Source of the DNA: Centrapalus pauciflorus
Lineage: Eukaryota > Streptophyta > Magnoliopsida > Asterales > Asteraceae
DNA length: 64,000 bases
Assembly: GCA_020465985.1 (NCBI GenBank)
Contig: JAANYP010002330.1
Location: forward strand, 62,001-126,000
Reading direction: 5' to 3'
In this document: positions 45,091 to 54,839 of the stretch, one piece after another
How the letters are laid out: each line of letters begins with the position of its first letter
Numbering within the stretch: the stretch's first letter is position 1
Made by a program: the position numbers and the translations under genes
The notes under the pieces: model-generated
Database searches by the model: none
Told to the model about the DNA's origin: nothing
What the model saw: the letters and a program-made list of their open reading frames with translations, nothing else

Positions 45091-47967
45091 TTAGTTATCA
45101 CGGGGAACCCAAGCCATGACTGACTTGGTAATACCATTCTCGTCCACATACTTGGACTCTTTCAAATACCCATCTCGCCTTTCAGGTGACTTGGGCCTTT
45201 GAACTGAATTCTGTTGTGGTGCCGAGTGATTTAGGTTCACTCTTTGCCTTTGAGTAGGCATTTGTTGTGGTGCTCTAGAATAAGTCTTATTATAATGCAT
45301 TTCAGACTGTGATCCCTGAGCTTTTACCGGAACATATTGTCTAACAGGAGTATGTGACCTAACTGGAGTGTGTGACCTGCTAGGTGTGGTGCTCCTATAG
45401 ACTTGTTGAGGTGCTGACCTAGATTGATTAAAGACACGATTCGGTGAATTTGTCCTAACCACTTCTTTTGGTCCAACCTTAACCGGTGTTTGTTTCACAA
45501 CAGGTTTTGGTGCGGCCTGCACAGTTTTCTCGGTACTCTGAGAACTACTCGTGCTCGCCACACTTGGTGAGGGCTTAACAGGTGTTGGATTCACTGTCTT
45601 AGGGTTAACTTCTGCTTTCCTAACTGGACAGTGAGAAGCAACGTGCCCTTTTGCGTGACATCTAAAGCAAGACATCTTATCCATGGACTTTTTGGTTGGT
45701 CCCTTAGATCTAGGTGTCTCACTAGTGTCTAATGCCTTTGGTACATCTACAGTGTCTGTCTCTTCGACCTGGTCAGCCCATGAAATTTTCTGTTTTCCTG
45801 CAGGTGTTTCACTGGAGGAAGACACAAATTTCACTTGCTTGACCTTGACGGTTGAGTCAGTCACCTTAGGTGTATTTTCAACTTTAGGCTCAGGTGTAGG
45901 TTCAGGTAAGTCCTCTAAAACTACTGACTTGTCAGTTTTCTCCTGAGGCTGAGGCACATAGTTATCATTGAAAGGTGGAGGAATTTCGTGAAAACCTAGA
46001 CCTACAGGCTTCTTAGACTGTCTTTGGGCATCTAAGACTTTCCCTAGGTTTAGGCTCGAATTCCTAAACTTTTCCAGCTTGCTATTGGCCTCTGCTACCT
46101 TAACCTTTGTCTCGGCTAGCTCTATGTCCTTGTCTTTCAGACTTTTGGTCAAGGCTTCTACGTGCTCATACATAAGTTCTATTCTAACACACTGCTCACT
46201 CAGTTTGTCTTTTAGAACGATTACATCTTGAGCATCAGCCTTAAGTTTTTCCTTTAAATCCTGTTTTATATCATTTAGGCTAGCATTTTCTATTTTCAAG
46301 TTTTCATTTTGAGCGGCTATGGTCTTATGTGAGTCTAAGACTAGATTTAACCTATCGTTAGAACTAACACATAAAGCACATAATTCACGAAATAGAGAAT
46401 TAGAAAGACTAACCTTAGAGTTATCAGATTCCAAGTTGGCCATCTGAGCAGCAAACTCCAGCACGGTCTGATCATTCGCCTTCTCTACCCACATCGGACT
46501 GCTGTCCCTTGTGGTCTGCTCATCCTCTTCACAACCATTTTCCGTAACTTCAGCCATGAAAGCTCTAGCATTGGACTCCGGATGTGAACTCCAGTCATAA
46601 GAACCATCTAGCTGTCTGTCAGAAGTGACATTGGATATCAGACCCGCTAGATTGGCTTGACCAGATGAAGAACTCGGAAGATATCTCTGTTGGGACTGAT
46701 TTTGGTACTGTCCTTGATGCTGACTCTGTCCCTGGTATGACTCTACCTTCGGTCTTTGACACTCCCTCGCGAAATGTCCCAATCCCTGACAGTTGTAGCA
46801 TTTGACCTTGGACTTATCAAATCCTATCCCCTTGTTATTCATCTGGAGATTCCTCCCAGTTCTCTTTATGAATCTCTTAACCCGTTGGGTTACCATGGCC
46901 AGTTGCCATTTAAGCTCCATCTCCTCTAAGTCATCAGGGTCGACCTGATCGTAATCTTCATCCCAAAGAGCCGGATCATTGATCTTCCCTTGAACGCAAT
47001 TTCCATATGCGGCCACAAACGAAGCAAGCAGATTCAGATGTTCTTCCGCCGACTTTGCGCTCATTGGCATCTTTGAATAGTTCTGACTTGTAGATGCCTG
47101 ATTGACTTGAGGTTGCGGTTCTTCCGATCTTCCTAACCCTAAGAACGCGCGATTGATTGAGTCTTCGGACTCTGGTGGCGATGACGTTTCTCCGGTGAAA
47201 AACGCTGTAGCACTCTTCTGATCAGCTATCACTGATGATTTGGATGTCTTTCCAAAATACATAGCCGGATTTTGGACTTGCTCGTAATCAGTCTCAGCCT
47301 TTATCATTTCGAAGTGATATGCCCTCAACGTTCCCACGATGTCATCCAGTGATTGAGCATAGTATTTATCTTCATTCAGCTTAATCATAGCCACATACAT
47401 AGCCCATTTGGCTGGTAGGGCATCAAGAAGCTTGTTGTTCTTGTCTGTGTCAGAATACTCAATACCATGACTTTCAAGCTCTGTTATCAGATGATAAAAT
47501 CGTGTGATAATATCATCCAACTGTTCATCCTTAAGAGCCTTGAAAATTGCAAACTGTTGGGTCAACAGCTCTGTACGCTTTCTACGTACCCGTGGATTAC
47601 CCTCACACCGTTTCTGAAGAGACTCCCAAAGCTCTTTCGACGTCCTCTGAGTCCGAAATGTGTGCAAGATATCTTGAGGTAACGCCATTCGGATAATAGA
47701 GAAAGCTTTGTTTTCGGCTTCAAATAGTTTCTTGTCATCTTCTTTCATCATTTGATATGACAGAACCTTTTGACGGCCTTCTACCTCAGATACTGGTGGA
47801 ATGTACCCTTCATCAATGCACACCCACATGCGCATGTCGTTGAATCGTACAAAATCCGTGAATCTATCCTTCCACCAGTAGTAATCCTCAACTTTCATCA
47901 GCTTAGGTGGTGCATTGGCCTTCCCAACTTCGTGATCCATTTCAAGGAATTTCTGAAGGTTCGACAT
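45091..47967 (-). CDS. SV3 gag
   Basis: 958 codons from MSNLQKFLEMD at 47967, which follows an acceptor-like CTTTCAG. The capsid-like UBN2 region (YYWWKDRFTDFVRF, then SKELWESLQKRCEG) occupies residues 25-220. Two zinc knuckles are widely spaced: CYNCQGLGHFAREC at about 390 and CFRCHAKGHVASHC at about 766. Between them is a coiled coil (about 520-660). The Ser/Pro/Gln-rich tail ends with AWVPRDN, the Sirevirus gag-pol boundary motif, followed by TAA. At nearly 960 residues it is long for copia gag. Confidence 0.93.
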   Translation of the reverse strand: MSNLQKFLEMDHEVGKANAPPKLMKVEDYYWWKDRFTDFVRFNDMRMWVCIDEGYIPPVSEVEGRQKVLSYQMMKEDDKKLFEAENKAFSIIRMALPQDILHTFRTQRTSKELWESLQKRCEGNPRVRRKRTELLTQQFAIFKALKDEQLDDIITRFYHLITELESHGIEYSDTDKNNKLLDALPAKWAMYVAMIKLNEDKYYAQSLDDIVGTLRAYHFEMIKAETDYEQVQNPAMYFGKTSKSSVIADQKSATAFFTGETSSPPESEDSINRAFLGLGRSEEPQPQVNQASTSQNYSKMPMSAKSAEEHLNLLASFVAAYGNCVQGKINDPALWDEDYDQVDPDDLEEMELKWQLAMVTQRVKRFIKRTGRNLQMNNKGIGFDKSKVKCYNCQGLGHFARECQRPKVESYQGQSQHQGQYQNQSQQRYLPSSSSGQANLAGLISNVTSDRQLDGSYDWSSHPESNARAFMAEVTENGCEEDEQTTRDSSPMWVEKANDQTVLEFAAQMANLESDNSKVSLSNSLFRELCALCVSSNDRLNLVLDSHKTIAAQNENLKIENASLNDIKQDLKEKLKADAQDVIVLKDKLSEQCVRIELMYEHVEALTKSLKDKDIELAETKVKVAEANSKLEKFRNSSLNLGKVLDAQRQSKKPVGLGFHEIPPPFNDNYVPQPQEKTDKSVVLEDLPEPTPEPKVENTPKVTDSTVKVKQVKFVSSSSETPAGKQKISWADQVEETDTVDVPKALDTSETPRSKGPTKKSMDKMSCFRCHAKGHVASHCPVRKAEVNPKTVNPTPVKPSPSVASTSSSQSTEKTVQAAPKPVVKQTPVKVGPKEVVRTNSPNRVFNQSRSAPQQVYRSTTPSRSHTPVRSHTPVRQYVPVKAQGSQSEMHYNKTYSRAPQQMPTQRQRVNLNHSAPQQNSVQRPKSPERRDGYLKESKYVDENGITKSVMAWVPRDN

Positions 47968-48663
47968 CTTTTCTGAAAGAATTTGAATTTGAACTTAATT
48001 AATTTAATTAGAAACTGATTTAAATTAACTTATTCGAATCTAGATAGATTCGAAACTAATTAATGTTTAATCTTTTGAAAGTAAATTCGATTAAGTCTTA
48101 AAGTTCAAGCAGATTCGAAATAATGTCAGATTCGAACAATCCCACAGATTCGAAGATAGGTCAGATTCGAAGGACCCGATAGAGTCGAAGACCCTTAGAA
48201 TCGAAGGCACAAACAGAATCGAAAATCAGCAGATTCGAAGCTCAGACTCGAAACAGTAATAAACTCGAAACAAACTCGAAAGAATATAGACTCGAGATCC
48301 AATTCGAATGTATTAACAGATTCGACACACCACAGACTCGAAACTGACTGAAATTGACTCGATAGGAGCGTATTTTGGTTAGACTCGAAAATAAAGAAAA
48401 ACCCTAATTACTCCTATAGATTCGAGCGCCGCAAACTCGAAAAACGGCTAACACTTTGATTTTTCGACGTTTTACGGATTAAATCACTATTTTTCAAACG
48501 AAAAATAATGATTTCGACCAAAAACGTGAAAAACCACAAAGTGTTTCCCGAATATGAATTTGCTCAGCCCAAAAACACGTTTTTGAGAGAAAAACCGTCC
48601 AACTAGCGTCAAGAAACCTAGAATGTTTCTGATGAACACGAAGAACACCACGAACACTCCGTA
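47968..48663 (-). other. SV3 leader with word array and putative intron
   Basis: Non-coding, between PBS and gag. AGATTCGAA and ACTCGAAA words cover about 48030-48430. The acceptor-like AAATTCTTTCAG lies near 47975. A weak donor TCTAG|GTTTC lies near 48618. The layout matches the SV2 leader. Confidence 0.5.
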
Positions 48664-48676
48664 GTCTCTGATACCA
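48664..48676 (-). other. SV3 primer binding site
   Basis: The minus strand TGGTATCAGAGAC begins two bases after the 5' LTR and matches the initiator methionine tRNA. Confidence 0.9.
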
Positions 48677-48678
48677 CT

Positions 48679-49335
48679 TGTAAGGTCTACCACTGACAGA
48701 TCTATCTAGACGCGGACCCGTTAACGAGTGCGGAATCCTCGTTGACGGTTAGACGGACAACTCTCAACTAACGGAAACACGGAGACTATTAGACGCTGAA
48801 CGAACGACACACGAACGATCCTACGTACTAATTCTCTCCGAAATGGGACTCACCTAGCTGATAAACTCGAGATCGCCTATCGCTTAATTCCTCACGAATT
48901 CTGCCAAAGGTCTGCTAATGATTCGAGTCTATCCCTAATTATAGGCCCTGATTCGAGTCTGTTGTGGGCCAACCTCGAATCTGGCCTAATGCCTCATTCG
49001 AATCTGTCCATCTGACAGATTCGAATCTAACCTATTCGAATCTAAGGATACATTCGAATCTATCACAGATTCGAATGTCTTCCTTAACCTATTCGAATCT
49101 AGCCAATACATTAAACACTTACGTGATGAAACTTATGTTTTAACTTATGTTTGACATACTCTTTGACTTTTATGTTTGAACTTCTTGTAATATGTTACAT
49201 CAAGTTCAAACACACAATCAATAACAGACAAACACATTTTAAACATATATATCAAATTACTGGATAACTCAGAATATTACTTAAATCATAACGTAGATCG
49301 ATTAGACTGCTATCGTCACACAGGGTGTACCAACA
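48679..49335 (-). repeat. SV3 5' LTR
   Basis: 657 bp, TGTAAGGTCTACC to GTACCAACA on the + strand. AGATTCGAATCT words at 48920-49100. It sits inside SV4 RNase H. Confidence 0.93.
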
Positions 49336-49646
49336 GAAGCTGTTGTGGACAGATTCTGTGGATGCAACATCAGCTTGAAGATTATGGTCTTGTGTATAGG
49401 AAAATTCCTATTCTGTGTGATAACACAAGTGCCATAGCCATTTCCATCAATCCAGTATTTCATTCTAGAACAAAGCATATTGAAGTCAGACATCATTTCA
49501 TCAGGGATCACATTCAGAAAGGTAATGTGGAGGTAAGTTTTATTTCCACAAATGAACAGCTTGCAGACATTTTCACCAAACCTCTGGATGAAACAAGGTT
49601 TAATTACCTTGTCAGCAAGCTGGGCATGTTAAACAAGAGTGACTAA
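49336..49646 (+). pseudogene. SV4 RNase H end
   Basis: After the SV3 LTR the + strand reads SCCGQILWMQHQLEDYGLVY, DNTSAIAISINPVFHSRTKH and ADIFTKPLDETRF, and stops after MLNKSD. It is the C-terminal end of a copia RNase H, from a lineage different from SV1-SV3. The rest of its pol is not in the window; the expected upstream residues are absent left of SV3. Confidence 0.92.
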
Positions 49647-50236
49647 GTGTTTCTCAAAGGTCTAAGAATTTGTGTGTTTCACACTGCTCAAGTTTCTCAG
49701 AACAGCTTAGACAGAACAGGTTATACATGTTCTGTACTTAGTCATTTGTCTGAAAAACTTGAACAGCTTGAGCATACAACAGGCTGAACAAAAACAGTTT
49801 ATTCGTCCAGCCTGCTCTGATGGTCCAATCTTCAACTTGTCCACTTCTTCACACTGTCTTACAAGCCATTGTCTTGTAACCTGTTCAACTATTGAACACA
49901 ACCTGCTCTTACAAAAGAGAGCAGGCTGGAGGAACAGTTTGAAAAATGAACAGCTTGAAGATTGAACAGCTTGTGATGACCTTGGTCATCACAGGGTTGA
50001 CCAACAGCTTAGACCAAAAATTTTAATTACCTTTCTTCAAACTTAAGTTACTTAATTAATGTTTTATTTAACTTAATTACTGCGGATAATGTGGATTACG
50101 TGTGTAAGTGATTAAAAAGGACTCAAGTGGTCTGACAAACGGTCTGACATGGACAACCGTTCCGTTTTCCGTTAACGACTTTTTCAAATCAAACCGCCCA
50201 AAACCTTCTCTCTCATACACACTCACATTCAAATCC
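49647..50236 (+). repeat. SV4 spacer with GAACAGCTTG word array
   Basis: From about 49685 to 49985 the words GAACAGCTT, AGCCTGCTC, ACAGGCTG and CTGTTC recur about 15 times in both orientations. Then comes AT-rich sequence and a pyrimidine-rich run up to the TATA box. The same words return in the SV4 LTR (55010-55270). Confidence 0.75.
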
Positions 50237-50244
50237 TATAAATA
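50237..50244 (+). promoter_or_regulatory. TATA box upstream of SV4 extra ORF
   Basis: TATAAATA lies 110 bp before the ATG, preceded by a CT-rich stretch. The distance leaves room for a start site near 50270 and a leader of about 75 nt. No intron is needed here, unlike in SV1-SV3. Confidence 0.6.
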
Positions 50245-50346
50245 CCAAACTACTGTTTCATCTTCCTCATCATTTCCAGAAATCCTCAAGAACCCTAAAA
50301 ATCGACTAAGTGTCTTTTGCTTCTCCAAACCTCAAAACTTCCCAAA

Positions 50347-53300
50347 ATGGCTCACAGACCTAATCCCCTTCTTCCAGTGTTCGTTGGTGATGATGTTGTC
50401 AAACACTCATCAGTCACCACAATGCTGACCATCAAACCCACAAACTACGTTGCAAACCTTACTATCCCCAAAAACTATGTGGGGAAAGGTTACGATCAAA
50501 TGGTGGAGTTTCTGCAAGTTCATCCGTTGAACTATGCTATGACTGCAACTCCTGGTGTCATGTACCAGGAGATGGTGTATGAGTTCTGGTACACCTGTTC
50601 CTACAATCCCAACACCAAAGTCATCAAAGGGACTATTCTTAATGGGACTCAAACCATTGAGATAACTGCTGATCTTCTGAGGGAGGTTCTTCATCTGCCT
50701 GTTGCTGAGTCATATGATCTGCCCCAGCCTGAAAACGAGCAAATGGGAAATCTGCTACGCTTCTGTGGTGTAGCAGAACCCAAAATTGGAGCAACATTGT
50801 ACAGGAAGGATTTGTCTCCTACCTACAGCTTTCTGTTTGCTTCGGTGATGATGAGCTTCAGCAGCAAAGTTGGTTCATTTGACCAACTGAGCAGAGATGA
50901 AGTTCCAATAGTCCTACAGCTAGTGGATGGGACTACCCTTGATATGGCTAAGTGGATCTTTATGAACTTGAGGAACCTGGTGCAGCAAGAGCCAAGACCA
51001 GCTGCTGTCCGTTATCCCAGGTTTCTGAGCCTCATTTTCAGACATGTTTGTGGTGAGCAACTATACAACTCTCAGCCCTTACTTAAGTCTACTGCATTCC
51101 CTGTCATAGGGAATAGAATTTTCCATACTCCTGTACTTCAAAATGAGCCTCCTCTATCCACACCAATGAGGAGGTTGTTAGGTTTGGTGGAAGGACCCTC
51201 TGCTGTGAGGGTGGATCCAGAAGCTGCTGCTCCCGCAAGAAAATCCAAAGCCAGGTCCAAACTTGTTAAGAGGACCCTGGCAACTGCTGAAGCTGGGCCT
51301 GTGAAAAAGAAGGTCAAATCAGCTCAGACTGAGTCTGTACCTTTAGCCTCTGTGGCTGAGGGGGAGAAGACTCCTCACCCTGGTTCATTTGTTGAACCTC
51401 AAGCCTCTGTGGCTGGTGCCTCTGTGGCATCTGAGACTATGGAACAGGCCAACCCACCTGTTTCTGACCCAGTCTCAAAACCTGTCCAGTCTGAACCTCT
51501 CATCTCCTCTCCCCAATCACCCACTTCATCCATCCTCTATCACAGAAAATCCATCTCCAAAAAGAAAACAACTAAAACGACCCCCTCCTCTGTTCCCTCT
51601 CAACAGGGTTCAGTTGTAAGAGAAGCAACCCCTGCTGCCTCTCCTATTTTGGGAGAAGGCTCAGCCCCATTGGAGCATGCTTCACTCCAATCTGAGTCTA
51701 CCCAGAGTCAGCCTAGACCCTCTGGTTCCTCCCAACAGGAACCAGTTGTACAAACGGAGATACCCACATCAACTATCCCAGCCTCTCAACAGGCTGAGGA
51801 TATTGAAAGACAAGAGTCCTCTCCACTCCATACTGCGTCCACACTGTCCCCCACTAAAATCTCCTCACACCCTGAGTCTGCACGAGGTGCCCACGCTGCT
51901 GGTATAGACCAATCAGCAGCTCAGCCTCAAACTTCTGTTCCCCATGATACAGCTGTTCTACACCAAACAGCTGCTGAGGGACCAACAACCCAAGCTGATG
52001 AACCTCAGGGATCACACCATCCCTCTGGTGAGGCTGCTCCCTCCATGCAAACTCCATCAGCAGGTTTCACCACTGCTGATGTTGAAATGCATATCCCATC
52101 TCCCAATGATGAGGTGCTTTTAAACCAAGGAACTGCAGAGGGAACCACCACTGGTCTTCTTGAGGATGTTGCAGCACAAGCAGCATCTGAAAGGCACTCA
52201 ACACCAACCCCTTCTCCTGGTAATGCAGCTACAGCCGCTGCTGAAGGACCCTTTGACCCCTCCAAGCTGGGCCATATTACTTTTGCCCAGGCTATGGAGC
52301 TTCTATCAAAAGTTTCTCTTCCCTCTCCATCACATCCCCCTACACCAGCCTCATCATCATCTTCTCCATCTACCCAATCTAAACTGTCAACCCATACACC
52401 TCCATCTCCCAAAGACCTGCCTTTGAAGGATCAGCTTTCCTTGCTGACCAACAAAGTTGGTTCTTTGGAAACTACCATGACCTCTCTACCCTCTCTCATT
52501 TCAGACTCTGTGTCTGAACAGCTTAAGGGGTTCTTTGATTCGTTCAAAGACTCCTTCCCTGCTACTCCACAAACAGATACTTCTCCACAGCTGATAACAC
52601 TCACTGCACAGCTGCAAACAGTGTCCAACTCCCTCTCCTCCATTCTGTCACTACAACAGGACTCTGTGTCCTCAATGACAGCCATTTCCCAACAGCTGTC
52701 ATCTCTCCTCACCTCTTGCAATTCTACCCTTCCTGCCACTCTGGCCAGCTTGACCACATTAATTGGCTCCCTATCTAATACTGTGTCTTCAAACCTTGGT
52801 GATGTGCAAGATTCTCTCGAATTACATCTTGCACAGCTTCAAAGTTTGCTGTTCACAGCGTCTGATAGGGAAAACATTGTTAAGCTGACCTCCCTAGCTG
52901 ATACTCAATCCTCTTCTCTTCAAACCTGTCTTTCCCAGCTTGCAGAGGTTAAGGACAATTTGGTTTTCTTAGTAACTAGCCTTGTTGGTCCCAGGCCTGC
53001 TGCCAAAACTGCTGGTAAGCCTGATGACTTTGTGTCTTCGGGCAGACCGGGTGTTGAAGGTGCTGGTACATCTCCTTCAAAGGGGGAGAAGTCGTCTGCC
53101 TCTAAGACCAAGTCAAAGGGGGAGAAAACTTCCACTCCTAAGGAGAAACCAGTGCCTGCAGCACAAACTGGTCATCCTGCAGGAACAGTAGAGGGTGCTT
53201 CTCATGCTGCTCAGTCTACTCAGGTTGAATCTCCAATCCCTGCTCAGTCTAAGGTGGAGGAATCCATTCCTGAGGGCAGGCCTAGCAGCAGAAGAAGGCA

Positions 53301-54492
53301 TCTGATCCTAGAGGAAGAAGAAGAAGAAGAAGAAAGTCCTGAAGCTGCTACCACTACATCAGCTAAAGGAAAAGGAATAGCAGAAGATGATCCCATACAA
53401 CAGAAACAAGCAGAAATTCAATTTCACAAAGCCAGGGCTAAAGAAATGGGTCTTCCTATGCACAAGTATTTTGAGTTTAGAGAAGAACAGCTTCAAGCCC
53501 TGGAAGTGCTTAGAAAAGAAGAAGAATCGGCCAAAGCTGCCAAATCTTTTTCATTTCAAGAAGCAAAGAAAATCAAAATGTCTACTCTGGAAGTGCAAAA
53601 GAAAATATTGGAAGCTGCTAAGGGATCAGCAAGGGAGAAGGAAGCAGAAAAAGAAAAAGGTACTCTGGTCTCTGTGACCAAGCCTACAGTGCCTCATGCA
53701 AGAGTTCAATACCATTTTGACAACCTGGCAAAGAAAAAATTTCAAGATGTTGCTGAAAGAAGGCTTGCCAAGGAAGCAATTGTCAAAGCTGTCCCTATAT
53801 CAAGAAAAGGCCGTCAGTGGAAGTTGAAAATAACAAGGATGGGTGTAACAGGCCCTGAATTGGAAACATATGACTACTCTGACGTAGCACAGATGGGGTA
53901 CAGAGAATGGATTGAATTGGCAGTTGCCCTGAGTGAGTCAAAGTCAGAAACGGCTAAGACAATCAGGGCATATGTCAAGAAACTGATGGAGAGAGTGAAG
54001 AACCTTGGCCTGATCTCCAAAGAAGTAAGTGAAGGTGTCTTGGTGACACATCTAAAAATTAAGGCCAGGAGGACAAGGAAAGACACTGAAATGGAACTAC
54101 TCCTTACACTGATTGAACAAGGTGATTATGCCATTGAAGTGAAAGGAATTGATTACAGCCTGCCAAGTGGAATAGAGTTTGAAGATGGCAAGATTATTAA
54201 AGAGCCTGAGCTAGGGGCATTCTTTGTGGATCCCTTAACTCAGAAGAAATGCTTTCAGAGAGCATCAGATCTGTACAAAGTGGATCTGAGACAACTTGTG
54301 GCCTTCAGACTTGCAATTTCATTCAGGCAGTCTAGTAAGTGGAGAGCAGCCATCTGGGATCAGCTCAGAGGCTTCTTTGAAAGAGGAGAACTTGAGGATC
54401 CCAAGTTCATGTTTATAAGAAGTGAAATTCAAGAGCTTGATGATACCAGAGAGCAACTTGAAAAGATGTTTGAAGGTGCCCCTCCAATGTGA
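50347..54492 (+). CDS. SV4 extra ORF downstream of pol (unknown function)
   Basis: An open frame of 1381 codons from MAHRPNPLLPVFVGDD; an in-frame ATG 30 bp upstream is less likely. Residues 1-250 are the domain shared by the four SV elements (MVYEFWYTCSYN, DLLREVLHLPVAE, then VRYPRFLSLIFRHVCGE). A very long Ser/Thr/Pro/Gln-rich region follows, then Leu/Ser-rich coiled-coil segments (about 690-860), an acidic run of Glu codons near 53310, and a Lys-rich C-terminal domain of about 350 residues (WKLKITRMGVTGPELETYDY). No membrane segment seen. It has stayed open over 4.1 kb. Confidence 0.85.
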   Translation: MAHRPNPLLPVFVGDDVVKHSSVTTMLTIKPTNYVANLTIPKNYVGKGYDQMVEFLQVHPLNYAMTATPGVMYQEMVYEFWYTCSYNPNTKVIKGTILNGTQTIEITADLLREVLHLPVAESYDLPQPENEQMGNLLRFCGVAEPKIGATLYRKDLSPTYSFLFASVMMSFSSKVGSFDQLSRDEVPIVLQLVDGTTLDMAKWIFMNLRNLVQQEPRPAAVRYPRFLSLIFRHVCGEQLYNSQPLLKSTAFPVIGNRIFHTPVLQNEPPLSTPMRRLLGLVEGPSAVRVDPEAAAPARKSKARSKLVKRTLATAEAGPVKKKVKSAQTESVPLASVAEGEKTPHPGSFVEPQASVAGASVASETMEQANPPVSDPVSKPVQSEPLISSPQSPTSSILYHRKSISKKKTTKTTPSSVPSQQGSVVREATPAASPILGEGSAPLEHASLQSESTQSQPRPSGSSQQEPVVQTEIPTSTIPASQQAEDIERQESSPLHTASTLSPTKISSHPESARGAHAAGIDQSAAQPQTSVPHDTAVLHQTAAEGPTTQADEPQGSHHPSGEAAPSMQTPSAGFTTADVEMHIPSPNDEVLLNQGTAEGTTTGLLEDVAAQAASERHSTPTPSPGNAATAAAEGPFDPSKLGHITFAQAMELLSKVSLPSPSHPPTPASSSSSPSTQSKLSTHTPPSPKDLPLKDQLSLLTNKVGSLETTMTSLPSLISDSVSEQLKGFFDSFKDSFPATPQTDTSPQLITLTAQLQTVSNSLSSILSLQQDSVSSMTAISQQLSSLLTSCNSTLPATLASLTTLIGSLSNTVSSNLGDVQDSLELHLAQLQSLLFTASDRENIVKLTSLADTQSSSLQTCLSQLAEVKDNLVFLVTSLVGPRPAAKTAGKPDDFVSSGRPGVEGAGTSPSKGEKSSASKTKSKGEKTSTPKEKPVPAAQTGHPAGTVEGASHAAQSTQVESPIPAQSKVEESIPEGRPSSRRRHLILEEEEEEEESPEAATTTSAKGKGIAEDDPIQQKQAEIQFHKARAKEMGLPMHKYFEFREEQLQALEVLRKEEESAKAAKSFSFQEAKKIKMSTLEVQKKILEAAKGSAREKEAEKEKGTLVSVTKPTVPHARVQYHFDNLAKKKFQDVAERRLAKEAIVKAVPISRKGRQWKLKITRMGVTGPELETYDYSDVAQMGYREWIELAVALSESKSETAKTIRAYVKKLMERVKNLGLISKEVSEGVLVTHLKIKARRTRKDTEMELLLTLIEQGDYAIEVKGIDYSLPSGIEFEDGKIIKEPELGAFFVDPLTQKKCFQRASDLYKVDLRQLVAFRLAISFRQSSKWRAAIWDQLRGFFERGELEDPKFMFIRSEIQELDDTREQLEKMFEGAPPM

Positions 54493-54839
54493 TGAAGTCC
54501 ATCTGCCATCTGGGCAGGTGAAGAATGGAAGCTGTCCATCAGTTGGTCAGGCTTACCATTTTCTGCACCCAACAAAAACAGTCCAATGTACATTAGTCGT
54601 AATCTATTTTACATATGTTGTAATTTTCTTTACATTAGTTGTAATATACATTAGTACATTAGTTGTACTTTTGTAAGAACATGTGTTGTTCTAATATAAT
54701 CAAAAATCAGTATATATATATAAACTGATCTTTTACTTTATGTTGATGTTGTAATTATGTTTCAACAAATGTACTGTAAAAATATATAGTGACTTTTGAT
54801 AAGGCCAGCTTAAACTGGTTATTGCAAATAGGGGGAGAT
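54493..54839 (+). other. SV4 3' untranslated region and PPT
   Basis: AT-rich, with repeated TACATTAGTTGTAAT words at 54585-54665. It ends in AAATAGGGGGAGAT, the polypurine tract next to the LTR. A second PPT-like GAGGGGGAGATT lies at 54883-54894, inside the LTR. Confidence 0.8.

Larger units (their letters stand above)
35726..49335 (-). mobile_element. SV3, Sirevirus-like copia element with open gag, pol and extra ORF
   Basis: LTRs of 649 and 657 bp, PBS at 48664-48676 and PPT next to the left LTR place it on the minus strand. All three large ORFs are open. No target duplication is seen: the left flank GATAC lies in a TK2 integrase fragment and the right flank GAAGC in SV4 RNase H. The U3 halves of the LTRs are far more diverged than the R-U5 halves. 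Recombination between two insertions explains this best. Confidence 0.9.

Noticed and set aside
45091..45130. A very short intron removing the TAA between SV3 gag and pol
   Set aside because: The only GT-AG pair is about 32 nt, too short for plant splicing, and it would not keep the frame.
51389..52412. Alternative-frame and antisense ORFs within 50347-54492
   Set aside because: They overlap the SV4 extra ORF and reflect its Ser/Pro-rich composition.
52651..52664. CACTACAACAGG as a CACTA left end
   Set aside because: It lies inside the conserved open frame of the SV4 extra ORF, with no subterminal repeats nearby.
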